Numbered from the stretch's first letter, positions 27,894-35,548 are shown. The stretch is DNA of 64,000 nucleotides from Phycisphaerae bacterium (GCA_016794925.1 JAEUIW010000002.1:186001-250000), one strand, 5' to 3'. Numbers and translations: made by a program. The notes: a model not told the origin generated them from the letters alone.

Positions 27894-28637
27894 CTACTGC
27901 TCCGATTGCAGATTCGCCGCATACGCCAGCACATCAATGCACGGTACGGTGGCCATGCCCTGCAACCGCGCAATGAACCGCAAGAGAAACAGCGCCAGTG
28001 CCGCCTTGGATCGCTCGGCAGCGATAGCGGGAGGCTCGTTGGGCGTGTACTTCACCTCGAAGCCGCCGTGTTTGGCGGCGCACCCGATATCCAACCGTCC
28101 CTCCCCGCCAACCTTTGCGATTGCCTCATGGAATGAATCGCCGAACGGCGGGTTCCATTCGTTGTCAAGGGTCACCAGGCCGCCGAGAATGTGAGGTGGG
28201 GGCTTCGCGGGGTACTCCCCGCCAGCATGCCTGATTGGCAGGCTCGTTCTGTGCAACTTTCGCACGCTCGCGATTTTCTGTCCGGCGTACTCGACGTTGC
28301 TGGCGTTCATCGTCTGTCTGACTTCCAGCACGGCGTAGACGCTTTCAGCGGGCACGAAATACTCGCCGTTGAGGTTCAGCACGAAGGGAGAAAACTGCCG
28401 GTCGTGGACCACGATGTCCATCTGGTCGCTCAGAACGTCCTTGGAGTCGATGACGAACGCGCGGTGTACGTCGTAGCGCTTGGGCAGGTAGTTCCGGAAC
28501 AACTCAATCCACAGGTCTTCGGACTTGGTTCCCTTGGAGGTTGGGTGATCGAGTGTTTCCCTCGCGAGTTCAAGTTTGGTGCACAGTTCCTTGTGCACAT
28601 GGTTGAATAGCCGGTTGAGCGTGGGCTTGTCAGCCAT
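27894..28637 (-). CDS. DUF6602 protein, candidate CBASS effector
   Basis: A 247-residue protein of the DUF6602 type. The region around residues 36-110 looks like a PD-(D/E)XK nuclease core: GTKSEDLWIELFRNYLP helix, Asp74 in DQMDIVV, then Glu105 in VYAVLEVRQT. The lysine expected two residues after the Glu is Arg107 here. It is the last gene of the CD-NTase/HORMA/TRIP13 operon, the place where type III CBASS usually carries the NucC nuclease. Its ATG overlaps the ATPase gene by eight bases. A nuclease activated by a cyclic oligonucleotide is the obvious hypothesis but not shown. Confidence 0.82.
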   Translation of the reverse strand: MADKPTLNRLFNHVHKELCTKLELARETLDHPTSKGTKSEDLWIELFRNYLPKRYDVHRAFVIDSKDVLSDQMDIVVHDRQFSPFVLNLNGEYFVPAESVYAVLEVRQTMNASNVEYAGQKIASVRKLHRTSLPIRHAGGEYPAKPPPHILGGLVTLDNEWNPPFGDSFHEAIAKVGGEGRLDIGCAAKHGGFEVKYTPNEPPAIAAERSKAALALFLLRFIARLQGMATVPCIDVLAYAANLQSEQ

Positions 28638-29583
28638 GACGGCCTCCGTGCGAGTTGGTGTCGCCTTGCCCCCGGAACGGCGGCGTCGGCTTCAGAGTCT
28701 TGGCGACTTCGACCGCCCGAGTACCCGCAAGGGGCCTTTCGGGGAACGCATCAAGGATCAATGTTGGAATGAGCCGCTGGGTCAGGTCGGAATAGGTGAA
28801 TCCGTAGTGCCGCCCGTCTGCCTCCCCCGTGGCGTCGGCAAGGTGGCCGAGGTCACGATCGACCATACCGCTGCCGACGAGCCCGACTTTCAGCACGGCC
28901 AACCGCTGCTCTCGCGTGGGCCGGGTGAACTCGAATATCGCCGCCGCTCGGCGGCGCACAGCCGGATCGAGGGAATCTAACCGGTTGGTACACATGACCA
29001 CAGCGACCGGAAGACGGTCGGTTGCAAGGTCGTCGATGCCGCGGATGAGTGCGTTCACGCCTGCACGGTCCTCGTGATGCATCTGCGCCGCCTCGCGGGA
29101 CTGAGCGAGCGCGTCGGCCTCATCAATCAGAAGAATGATCCCCCGCCCCGCCCGACCATCGCTCCCCCGCGTCTTGCCGACAGCCTCGCGGACCTGCTTG
29201 AACGCGCCGGAAATCAGTCGGGTCATCTCGCCAACCGCGCCGCTGCCACGGGCATTGAGGCTGAGAGCGTACAACTCGACCCGCACCTTGGCGATCTTGG
29301 CAACGTGGTTCCCGAACGAACGTGCGAGAGCGGTCTTGCCGGTCCCGACATCGCCCGCGAGGATAAACAGCGGCGGGCGAGAATGGAAGTAGTCGATGGC
29401 GGTTAGTTCGCCTTTGTGGTGCTTCTTGTTCCAGTCACGCAGTTGTCCCGGATCGACCAGGAGCAGGGTTTCCTTGACGAGCCGGGCCTTGTAATCATCC
29501 AGCCCAACAAGACGGTCGTAGTCGGTTTGACCTCGTGGATCGGGAAGCGTGACGACGTCCTCGAACAGATCGGTGTGATTCAA
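28630..29583 (-). CDS. cap6: TRIP13/Pch2-like AAA+ ATPase of type III CBASS
   Basis: A 317-residue AAA+ ATPase with Walker A GDVGTGKT (77-84), Walker B IILLIDEADA (149-158) and sensor/arginine-finger segment VMCTNRLDSLDPAVRRRAA. In type III CBASS this enzyme remodels the HORMA protein and shuts the cyclase off. I place the start at TTG 29583, which overlaps the HORMA stop codon as TTGA; an upstream open frame lacks protein character. Overlap at both ends indicates tight stoichiometric coupling with the HORMA and DUF6602 genes. Confidence 0.9.
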   Translation of the reverse strand: MNHTDLFEDVVTLPDPRGQTDYDRLVGLDDYKARLVKETLLLVDPGQLRDWNKKHHKGELTAIDYFHSRPPLFILAGDVGTGKTALARSFGNHVAKIAKVRVELYALSLNARGSGAVGEMTRLISGAFKQVREAVGKTRGSDGRAGRGIILLIDEADALAQSREAAQMHHEDRAGVNALIRGIDDLATDRLPVAVVMCTNRLDSLDPAVRRRAAAIFEFTRPTREQRLAVLKVGLVGSGMVDRDLGHLADATGEADGRHYGFTYSDLTQRLIPTLILDAFPERPLAGTRAVEVAKTLKPTPPFRGQGDTNSHGGRHG

Positions 29584-30089
29584 GAGACACCCTCGGCGGA
29601 CGCGCGGCGGACACCACCACCAGAGGACGAGTAGGTCTTGTCTTCGATCCAGCCGCGAGCGCCAGGCGACGGCTCGGTGCCATTGGTCCGCTGAATCGGC
29701 AGCGATTTTTCGTAACGTGAGCGCTGCTCGTCGGTCAACGCCCACCACTTGCTGTTGAGGACCAAGTGTGAGCACCAAGATGCACCGATCACATCAGCGC
29801 CGCGTGGCACGCGGCCCGACCGATCATCGGCCGTGAGACTTCCGATATCGGCGCCGCTGTACTTGAGTGCGACGATCCACCGATCACCCTTGCGAAATCC
29901 GTAGGTGACGCGATCAAGATACCCATCAACAAGGTACTCGGTCAGTTCGGCCATCAGGTTGGTGATGTGCTGTTCGGTGGGCTCGCCGTAAGCCTGCGAC
30001 AGTTGCCGCAAGTCTGCGGCGACCTTTCCGGCGATGTAGCGGGCATCCGTGCGCGTGAATGTTTGCGTCGTCGTGTAACTCTGAGTCAT
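29580..30089 (-). CDS. cap7: Bacterial HORMA domain protein of type III CBASS
   Basis: A 169-residue protein resembling bacterial HORMA family 1: TFTRTDARYIAGKVAADLRQL N-terminus, VTYGFRKGDRWIVALKYS centre, PRGADVIGASWCSHL, and a GARGWIEDKTYSSSGGGVRR safety-belt region. In type III CBASS, HORMA proteins bind a peptide and switch on the partner CD-NTase. AGGGGA lies before the ATG. Only one HORMA gene is present, so this is a single-HORMA system. It follows the cyclase by three bases. Confidence 0.9.
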   Translation of the reverse strand: MTQSYTTTQTFTRTDARYIAGKVAADLRQLSQAYGEPTEQHITNLMAELTEYLVDGYLDRVTYGFRKGDRWIVALKYSGADIGSLTADDRSGRVPRGADVIGASWCSHLVLNSKWWALTDEQRSRYEKSLPIQRTNGTEPSPGARGWIEDKTYSSSGGGVRRASAEGVS

Positions 30090-30092
30090 GCA

Positions 30093-31082
30093 TTATCCCC
30101 TGAACGATGAGCCGAGCACGATCCGCCACATTTCTACGGCGTGCCCTTTGGTTGCGACGGTGTGGGCTTCGTTCAGGGCGTCGAGCGCGTCCTGCGCGGC
30201 TTCCACGATGAGTTTGCGATTGTTCTCGGTGTACTGAGAGGCTACGTTGTTCTTGGCGTTGACAGGATCGAAAATCTGCACCACGTCCGGCAGCGTTCCC
30301 GGCAGTTCGGTGGCGGCGTAGTAGTCCTTGAACGCAATCCGCTTCTTGAGGCCGGTCGAGACGATGTAGTTGAAAAAGGCCTCCATCGCGGCGCGGTAGT
30401 CGGAGAAGTTCTGCCCGTTGTCGGCGAGGTGCGCACAGATCAGTTCAACCATGAAGGACTTGAACCGGAACTCACTGTTCTTGAGTTTGTGCTCTTCGGC
30501 CCACCACTTGATGAGGCGGACGACTTGGGCGAAGTGCTGAGGCTGGGCGTCCTTTCGCTTGCGCGTGAACGCGAGGTGCATCGGGATGCTCGTGAGCATC
30601 AACCGGCCTGACTTCTTCGACACCAGCCAGCCCTTATCCTGCGGGTCGCCCTCGTAGAACACGGGGACGATGTCCACGTCCACCCCCGCCTCTTTGAACT
30701 TGATCTTGACCGAGTATTCCTGCGGCTCAATCTGGTCGGGGCTCATCTGCGGGTACGCCTTGCGCAGCCGCTCGGCAATCCAGTTGGAGAGTTGGCGATT
30801 GGCCTTCCGCTCGCCGTCGTACGTGATGTACAGCGCGACGTCCACATCGCTGGACGTGCGAAGGGCCGTGCCCTTGGCGAGACTGCCGGACAGATAGGAT
30901 TTGGCGAGACCGCAGTCGGGATGGTCCTTCATCCACTTCGCGAGTTTCTCGCGCAGATCATTGACCTTCTGACGGCGCTCCTTGGCGACGTCGGCAGGGA
31001 GGTTGATTTTGTCCTCCGCGAAGCGGCGGATGTCGGCGTGCGTGATTGGAGGGTCGATGAGCGTGGACGCTTGCGTTGGCAT
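30093..31082 (-). CDS. CD-NTase (CBASS cyclic oligonucleotide synthase)
   Basis: A 329-residue nucleotidyltransferase of the CD-NTase family that makes a cyclic di- or trinucleotide alarm on phage infection. The active site is GS (66-67) in SYLSGSLAKGT, Asp79/Asp81 in SSDVDVALYI, and the third acidic site in VDVDIVPVF (Asp135/137). The C-terminus has the usual W+iLG..F pattern (MWRIVLGSSF). First gene of the four-gene CBASS operon, behind a canonical promoter. The ATG at 31082 was preferred over one at 31127. Association with HORMA and TRIP13 defines type III; the nucleotide product cannot be read from sequence. Confidence 0.93.
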   Translation of the reverse strand: MPTQASTLIDPPITHADIRRFAEDKINLPADVAKERRQKVNDLREKLAKWMKDHPDCGLAKSYLSGSLAKGTALRTSSDVDVALYITYDGERKANRQLSNWIAERLRKAYPQMSPDQIEPQEYSVKIKFKEAGVDVDIVPVFYEGDPQDKGWLVSKKSGRLMLTSIPMHLAFTRKRKDAQPQHFAQVVRLIKWWAEEHKLKNSEFRFKSFMVELICAHLADNGQNFSDYRAAMEAFFNYIVSTGLKKRIAFKDYYAATELPGTLPDVVQIFDPVNAKNNVASQYTENNRKLIVEAAQDALDALNEAHTVATKGHAVEMWRIVLGSSFRG

Positions 31083-31284
31083 GGTCCCCGGATCAAGGCA
31101 ACTTGGATGCCAAAGTTCCGAGAACATCGCGCCGGAGCCGATGCCCGCAGAAGGGCCGAAAACGCAGTTCAGCGGTTCTCCGCCCTGCCAAATCCCCGCC
31201 GGTAGGTGAATGACGACTAACCGACCTGCCTTTGTGGCAGTCAGGGCATACCGATAGCGAGGTCCGTCAAGTTTTGAGGGCGGG

Positions 31285-31312
31285 ATTATAGCGTTCTACG
31301 GCGGCAAGTCAA
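31285..31312 (-). promoter_or_regulatory. Predicted promoter of the CBASS operon
   Basis: TTGACT (31312-31307), 16-base spacer, perfect TATAAT (31290-31285): the best sigma-70 promoter in the window. It predicts a leader of about 195 bases before the CD-NTase, containing a 5-bp CTGCC/GGCAG hairpin near 31226-31240. Confidence 0.75.
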
Positions 31313-31370
31313 CGGTTCACGAGAACTGTTCATCCGTTCATCCGGGAGGGTGGGAAAAGGGGTAACGATC

Positions 31371-31399
31371 TTGTGAATACCGAACGAAATCCGTACTAT
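31371..31399 (+). promoter_or_regulatory. Predicted promoter of the second recombinase
   Basis: TTGTGA (31371-31376), 17-base spacer, TACTAT (31394-31399). It is divergent from the CBASS promoter, with 58 bp between the two -35 boxes. Confidence 0.65.
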
Positions 31400-31406
31400 A
31401 GGGCTA

Positions 31407-31424
31407 CGCTTCCAGTTGGAAGCG
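31407..31424. promoter_or_regulatory. Palindrome at the start site of the recombinase transcript
   Basis: CGCTTCCA-GT-TGGAAGCG, perfect 8-bp arms, seven bases after the -10 box. The placement suits a repressor operator or a 5' RNA hairpin. GAAGGAGG follows, giving the recombinase a very strong ribosome site. Confidence 0.5.
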
Positions 31425-31444
31425 ATACCTGAAGGAGGATTCCT

Positions 31445-32080
31445 ATGGCGAATCGTGGCCGTCGTTTCCCGCCCGAAGTCCTGAACGAAGAGGAGTTTGC
31501 GACGTTGGTGCGATCGTGTTCGCGCCGCTCCTCAACCGGCCTGCGAAACCGGGCGCTGATCGTGCTTCTGTATCGGGCGGGCCTGCGCGTGCGAGAGGCG
31601 TTGTCGCTCCTACCCAAAGACCTGGACCCGGCACGGGGCACGGTTCGCATCCTTCACGGCAAAGGCGATCGCGCCCGCACAGTCGGCATGGACGCTGAGG
31701 CGTTCGCCGTCGTGGATGCGTGGATCGAGCGGCGGCGACGGCTCGGGCTACGGACTGACCGCCCGCTTTTCTGCACGCTCGACGGCAAGACGATGCGCAC
31801 CGCCTACGTTCGCGCGATGTTGCCGCGCATCGCACGCAAAGCGGGCATCGAGAAGCGCGTCCACGCGCACGGGCTGCGACACTCGCACGCGGCCCGGCTC
31901 GCCGACTCCGGCGTTCCGATCCACGTCATCGCGGCGCAACTCGGTCACGCGAACATCGGCACGACGCACCGCTACGTCGCGCACCTCGCGCCGACCGCCG
32001 TGGTGAACGCGGTACGCGGCGTGCCGTGGGGCAGCGTGACGTACACGGCGTCCCGACGGGCTGAGCCCGCGTGTAAGTGA
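31445..32080 (+). CDS. Short tyrosine recombinase (XerC/D-like catalytic domain)
   Basis: A 211-residue protein consisting of little more than a tyrosine-recombinase catalytic domain. All catalytic residues are present: Arg48 in AGLRVREALSL, Lys73, His142-Arg145 in HGLRHSHAARL, His168 in QLGHANIGTTHRY and Tyr177. The DNA core-binding domain normally preceding it (about 90 residues) is absent. AAGGAGG precedes the ATG, so the short form is genuine rather than a truncation by wrong start choice. Unlike the main integrase it is not near an attachment site; see the palindromic region downstream. Confidence 0.9.
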   Translation: MANRGRRFPPEVLNEEEFATLVRSCSRRSSTGLRNRALIVLLYRAGLRVREALSLLPKDLDPARGTVRILHGKGDRARTVGMDAEAFAVVDAWIERRRRLGLRTDRPLFCTLDGKTMRTAYVRAMLPRIARKAGIEKRVHAHGLRHSHAARLADSGVPIHVIAAQLGHANIGTTHRYVAHLAPTAVVNAVRGVPWGSVTYTASRRAEPACK

Positions 32081-32579
32081 TGCGTAGGGGCGGGCGGGTT
32101 TCCCGACCCCGCGTACCCCTCGGACCCCGCGAATGGACCCCGCGTCGCACGCTCCGCGATTTCTCGGGACAACGTGGATGCTGCGGGGTTCGCGGGGTTC
32201 AAGACTCTGGGTTTGAGGGTGTGGTTCCTCCCGTTCCTCCACGCTCGCGCCGCCCGCCTGCGGGGGGCTTCGCCCCGACCCGCAACCCGGCGAACCCCGC
32301 GAGCCGGGCGCTCGCTCCGTGCGTTGGGCACCTTGCACGTGCCGGGTTCCCCACCCGCCGCGTTACGCCGTGCGGGGTCCGCCCGTACCTATTGCGACAC
32401 CGAAACGCCTCCACCGGCGGGCCGCCCGCCCGCGTCGCTGCGTAGCCCTTGCAGGCGTGCGGGCGGGACCATCCGGAGTACGGGTCGGCCCCGGCCCCCG
32501 GAGCCTTGCAGCTCCGATGCGGCGGCACGGCGGCCCGTACCCCTACGCACGGCTTACACCGGGCTCAGGCGGCGGGCCT
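32081..32579. other. Non-coding, very GC-rich region with long inverted repeat
   Basis: These 499 bp have open frames in all directions, but none looks like protein. GCGGGGTTCGCGGGGTT (32183-32199) faces AACCCGGCGAACCCCGC (32284-32300): 16 of 17 positions pair, around an 84-base loop. Two further GGACCCCGCG repeats lie at about 32121-32145. The block directly follows the short recombinase and could be its target or a strongly folded RNA end. Confidence 0.5.
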
Positions 32580-33086
32580 TCAATCGCAGCCGAGTTCACA
32601 CGCGGCTCTCTTCGCGGCTTCGGTGACATCCTTCACGCCGGGAATCTTCCATACGGCGTCACGGAGAAGGAACCTGTGACCGTTCACCTTCGCCACGAAA
32701 GCGCAGCATGTCCGCACGGTGTCAATCGGGACCACGCACGCCTTCGTGACGCGGAAATCGGCGTCGAACAGGATGCCCACAAGGGAGTCGAACGGCTTCG
32801 ATTCAAGGCCGCGAATGAACGAGAGTTGACGCGACTTGTTGTGCGCTGTCACTCGACGGCCCTTGACCTGATACCGATTGCCGGCGGCATCCACGGCGTC
32901 ATGGCCCGCGCTCGACTTGCTCACCAGCGTCAGCCCGAGCGCCCGCGAGGCAACCAGTTCGGCAAGGTCCGCGACCGGGTTGTTGCTGCTTCGCACCAAC
33001 TCACGCCGCCGAAGCTCGTCGAGGATTCGTGCGTGCATGCGCAGTAGCGCGCCGCTCGTTTGGCTATTGAGCCCGTCGTCAATCAT
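32580..33086 (-). CDS. DUF6998-like protein, possible PD-(D/E)XK nuclease
   Basis: A 168-residue protein resembling DUF6998. A helical N-terminus (LLRMHARILDELRRRELVR) is followed by NPVADLAELVASRALGL and the GHDAVDAAGNRYQVKGRR segment. Asp ... Gln-Val-Lys is a known variant of the PD-(D/E)XK active site, so a nuclease is plausible. The C-terminal half (FDSLVGILFDADF ... RFLLRDAVWKIPGVKDVT) is family-typical. It stands alone in a defence element; no partner methylase adjoins it. No ribosome site is obvious before the ATG. Confidence 0.7.
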   Translation of the reverse strand: MIDDGLNSQTSGALLRMHARILDELRRRELVRSSNNPVADLAELVASRALGLTLVSKSSAGHDAVDAAGNRYQVKGRRVTAHNKSRQLSFIRGLESKPFDSLVGILFDADFRVTKACVVPIDTVRTCCAFVAKVNGHRFLLRDAVWKIPGVKDVTEAAKRAACELGCD

Positions 33087-33112
33087 CGTGACACAAGGGT
33101 ATCGTGCGTGGC

Positions 33113-33619
33113 CTAGTCCGCCTTTCGCACGCGGTTGGTCGGTACGAAGCCGACACGACCAATGCGCCCGCCCTCATAGACCCGGACCTCGTACAGAGCG
33201 GCCCAACCGTGTAGGTCGAGCACCTTGCACTTCGTGCCCGGGCCGAGCGTGAACAGTTTGCCCTCCGCCACCATGCCCGCCACCCCGATCTCGTCCTTGG
33301 CGCGAAGCGCGTCCTCGTACTTCGACCACGCCTCCTTCGACGCGGCGAGCATGACGCGCTTCGAGTCCGGATGATAGATGACAACTTCATCACCAGTATC
33401 GAAGAGCTTCTCCTTCGGCTTGTCTGTCTCTGGCGTCGGTGCCGCGGCCTCACGCTTGGGTGGTTCCGGCGGGGCCTTCGCGGCGGCCTCGCGCAGTTCC
33501 TTGTCGCTCATCGGTCGGGACGAGCCCGAGTTGGCGATGACCCCGATCAGGACGAACCCCAGCACGCCGACGATGGCGAGCGCCAGGACCACGTTGAACG
33601 CCTTTCGCACCTTGCCCAT
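33113..33619 (-). CDS. Single-pass membrane protein with SH3-like C-terminus
   Basis: A 168-residue protein: short basic N-terminus (MGKVRKAF), one membrane helix (VVLALAIVGVLGFVLIGVIA), a Lys/Glu/Pro-rich linker, and a C-terminal domain (EVVIYHPDSKRVMLA ... GRIGRVGFVPTNRVRK) that looks like an SH3-type beta barrel. GAAAGGAG precedes the ATG at 33619. No named family recognised. It lies 26 bp upstream of the DUF6998-like gene on the same strand and may be co-transcribed. Confidence 0.75.
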   Translation of the reverse strand: MGKVRKAFNVVLALAIVGVLGFVLIGVIANSGSSRPMSDKELREAAAKAPPEPPKREAAAPTPETDKPKEKLFDTGDEVVIYHPDSKRVMLAASKEAWSKYEDALRAKDEIGVAGMVAEGKLFTLGPGTKCKVLDLHGWAALYEVRVYEGGRIGRVGFVPTNRVRKAD

Positions 33620-34014
33620 CGCGCCGCTCCTTTCCCGGCGTGGAGTGGCGCACGAAAAAGAGGGCGCCGAACCACGGTCGTCCTCAGAGGCCCCCGCCAA
33701 GGGGCGTGTCGAACAACGCATGGCCGACGCCCCCTTGCGGGGGCGCGGCTCAAGCGCTGCAACGACACTTCAAGGGCCTTGCGGCCCAGGTTGGCGGGTA
33801 TCTCTGAGGAGCAGCCTTGACGCTCGCGCGTCAATCGGGATGTCTGGTTGGTTGGTTCAGGACTCCTACTGTCGCGCCCGAGCCGGGAACGCCCCGACAC
33901 CGAACGCGATGCCTATAGGGTACTGAGCCGGACCGATCTGGGCCGGGCGATGCTGTAAATCACCCCATCCCGGCGAACCGGCCGAAGAGGGGCGAAACTC
34001 CGTGGAAGCGATAC
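33620..34014. other. Non-coding gap with two GC hairpins
   Basis: No credible gene. A CGCCCCC/GGGGGCG hairpin (33728-33745) carries a GCAA tetraloop on the minus strand. A second GGGCC/GGCCC hairpin with the same loop lies near 33775. They may end the transcript of the small-gene cluster, but no T-run follows. Confidence 0.4.
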
Positions 34015-34323
34015 TCAGCGGTCGGGAGGGCCGTCGGCAGCGGCGAATTCGCAACTGAACCTCTCTTCGAGTTGGTCCAGCCGGATGAGGACCGACGTGG
34101 CGTCGGGCCGACCGAACAGCCGGTCGAAGACCTCACGTGCGGCCTGCACGTCACCCGCTCGCGCCCGCTTGATGAGCGCCTGCATGATCGCGCAGACGTC
34201 ATCCTGCGACGCGGCCTCTTTCACGGCGTTGCGGACCCGCCGCGTGATGTTGCTCCCCCGCTTGGCCTCGCCCATGTTCGAGCCGGGCTTGAAATGCCCG
34301 CGTTGGTCGCGTTCGGCTGGCAC
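34015..34323 (-). CDS. Small DUF5681-like protein
   Basis: A 102-residue protein from a GTG at 34323 (or 86 residues from the ATG at 34275). The N-terminus RDQRGHFKPGSNMGEAKRGS resembles the G.F.PGNPG+P+G start of DUF5681 proteins, known from phage and plasmids. It is followed by an Ala-rich helical part with RAGDVQAAREVFDRLFG. The role is unknown; small-terminase-like DNA packaging has been suspected for such proteins, but nothing here shows it. Last gene of the element's minus-strand small-gene cluster. Confidence 0.65.
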   Translation of the reverse strand: MPAERDQRGHFKPGSNMGEAKRGSNITRRVRNAVKEAASQDDVCAIMQALIKRARAGDVQAAREVFDRLFGRPDATSVLIRLDQLEERFSCEFAAADGPPDR

Positions 34324-34334
34324 GACAAACTCGG

Positions 34335-34553
34335 TTAGGAGGTATGGACCGCGTACCCCCGCGTAAGCGGGTTCAATACGAGCTCGAAACGCGGAAGCGG
34401 GAAGCCGGGCCGGGTGAAGGAATGGGTACCGCCCCGGACGTACTCCTTGGCGTTCTGCGCCTCCACCGCCTGCCACGCCGTTCCGTTCCAGAGGACGGCG
34501 AACCGCAAACCGCCGACCTCCACGATGTTGTCAGATGGGACCATGTTCGCCAT
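34335..34553 (-). CDS. Small hypothetical protein
   Basis: A 72-residue protein (MANMVPSDNIVEVGGLRFAV start), predicted beta-rich with several Trp and aromatic residues. AAAAGGAG sits ten bases before the ATG, which supports translation. No family recognised. It lies between two other small genes on the same strand, 22 bp after the 46-residue ORF. Confidence 0.65.
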   Translation of the reverse strand: MANMVPSDNIVEVGGLRFAVLWNGTAWQAVEAQNAKEYVRGGTHSFTRPGFPLPRFELVLNPLTRGYAVHTS

Positions 34554-34575
34554 TTGCTGGCTCCTTTTCTGTGAA

Positions 34576-34716
34576 TCACTTGGACTTGGGACTTACGCGG
34601 ACGGACGGGGCGGCCTTGCCCGCTCCCGACTTTGTGGCCCGCACGTACTGGATGCCGGACTGCCCACGGGTGCTGTTGGACTTCCCGACAGGTCCGTTTG
34701 CGAGGGGCTTTGCCAT
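34576..34716 (-). CDS. Very small basic protein
   Basis: A 46-residue frame (MAKPLANGPVGKSNSTRGQS ... SPKSK), rich in Lys, Ser and Gly and probably disordered. GGAG lies six bases before the ATG, and the gene fits exactly between its neighbours (11 bp and 22 bp gaps), which argues it is real. Function unknown; the positive charge would suit nucleic-acid binding. Confidence 0.5.
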   Translation of the reverse strand: MAKPLANGPVGKSNSTRGQSGIQYVRATKSGAGKAAPSVRVSPKSK

Positions 34717-34727
34717 TGGTTACTCCA

Positions 34728-35348
34728 TTACCGGGGCGTGTAGACAAGGCTCGCTTGGCGGGCGAGCTTGACGCGGTCCACGGCGGACGCGGGGGCGGGC
34801 AGGTGCGGACTGTCGGCGGTCATGCGGACGCCGTTCGGCCACACTCCGCCGTTCGCCCTACGCACGCCTTTGAGCCGATCCACCGCTCCGCCGGGCGGGT
34901 TCTCGGGAGGCTCCCGCGGCACGGGCGCACCGGCGGGGCCGTCGCCTTCGTCATCCGCGTGCTTGGCGCGAATCTCGCGGGCGATGTTGAGTTTCTTCAC
35001 CGGATCAACGAGCATGGTGTCGCCGCCGGGCGCAATCTTGGCGACCTCGCGCTGAATCTCGGCGGCGACGCGCTTCTCGCGCGCTTCCGGAGTGGCGTCC
35101 GCGTCGTATTCGCCGGGGTCGGTGCCGAATCGCTCGGGATGCGACACCCGGAACTCGGCCATGAGCACGTCAGCGGTGACGAGCCCCGAGTCACCCCGCG
35201 CCATGACGCGGCGGGGATCACCTTCCTTGCCGGACCAATACACGTTGAGGCGGGCGACGATGTCCGGGAGGAGCATCGGGTCCGCCCGGTGGCGCCGGAG
35301 CGCCGCCTTGGCTTCGTTCTCGATCAGTTTGCGATTCTGCGGGTCCAT
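34728..35348 (-). CDS. Hypothetical protein of the replication module
   Basis: A 206-residue soluble charged protein (MDPQNRKLIENEAKAALRRH start) with a helical N-terminal two thirds and a Pro/Gly-rich, probably flexible C-terminus. GGAGGT directly precedes the ATG. It overlaps the 74-residue gene upstream by 25 bp. No family recognised; phage- or plasmid-like by context. Confidence 0.7.
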   Translation of the reverse strand: MDPQNRKLIENEAKAALRRHRADPMLLPDIVARLNVYWSGKEGDPRRVMARGDSGLVTADVLMAEFRVSHPERFGTDPGEYDADATPEAREKRVAAEIQREVAKIAPGGDTMLVDPVKKLNIAREIRAKHADDEGDGPAGAPVPREPPENPPGGAVDRLKGVRRANGGVWPNGVRMTADSPHLPAPASAVDRVKLARQASLVYTPR

Positions 35349-35548
35349 ATGACCTCCAAGTCGGCGTGCGAAATGAGGAACCGATCGCCGTTGACCATGC
35401 CGAGGATGGCCGAGGAGCCAACGGCCCCTTGACGAACGGTGACGATGAACTCCAAGTTGACGATCACGGACGCGACGGGCACGACGAACTCGCCGCCTTG
35501 GTCGCACCCGATCACGTCAGACAGTCTCACGAGCCTTGCGGCGTGCAT
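35324..35548 (-). CDS. Small hypothetical protein
   Basis: A 74-residue protein, beta-rich with a compact pattern of hydrophobic strands (GGEFVVPVASVIVNLEFIV). GCAGGAGGTTG before the ATG is a strong ribosome site. It overlaps both neighbours by about 25 bp, typical of a compact phage-like gene chain. No family recognised. Confidence 0.65.
   Translation of the reverse strand: MHAARLVRLSDVIGCDQGGEFVVPVASVIVNLEFIVTVRQGAVGSSAILGMVNGDRFLISHADLEVIWTRRIAN

Noticed and set aside
27185-31312. Toxin-antitoxin or type I restriction interpretation of the AAA+/nuclease genes
   Set aside because: The HORMA protein and the CD-NTase active site are specific for CBASS, and no specificity subunit or antitoxin-like gene is present.
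31445-32579. Integron (IntI plus attC array)
   Set aside because: The recombinase lacks the integron-specific insert and the N-terminal domain, and there is only one inverted repeat without cassette genes.
32081-32579. Several 60-200 codon frames in the GC-rich block
   Set aside because: Frames occur in all directions, made of Arg/Pro/Ala/Gly repeats that follow the DNA repeats, with no ribosome sites.
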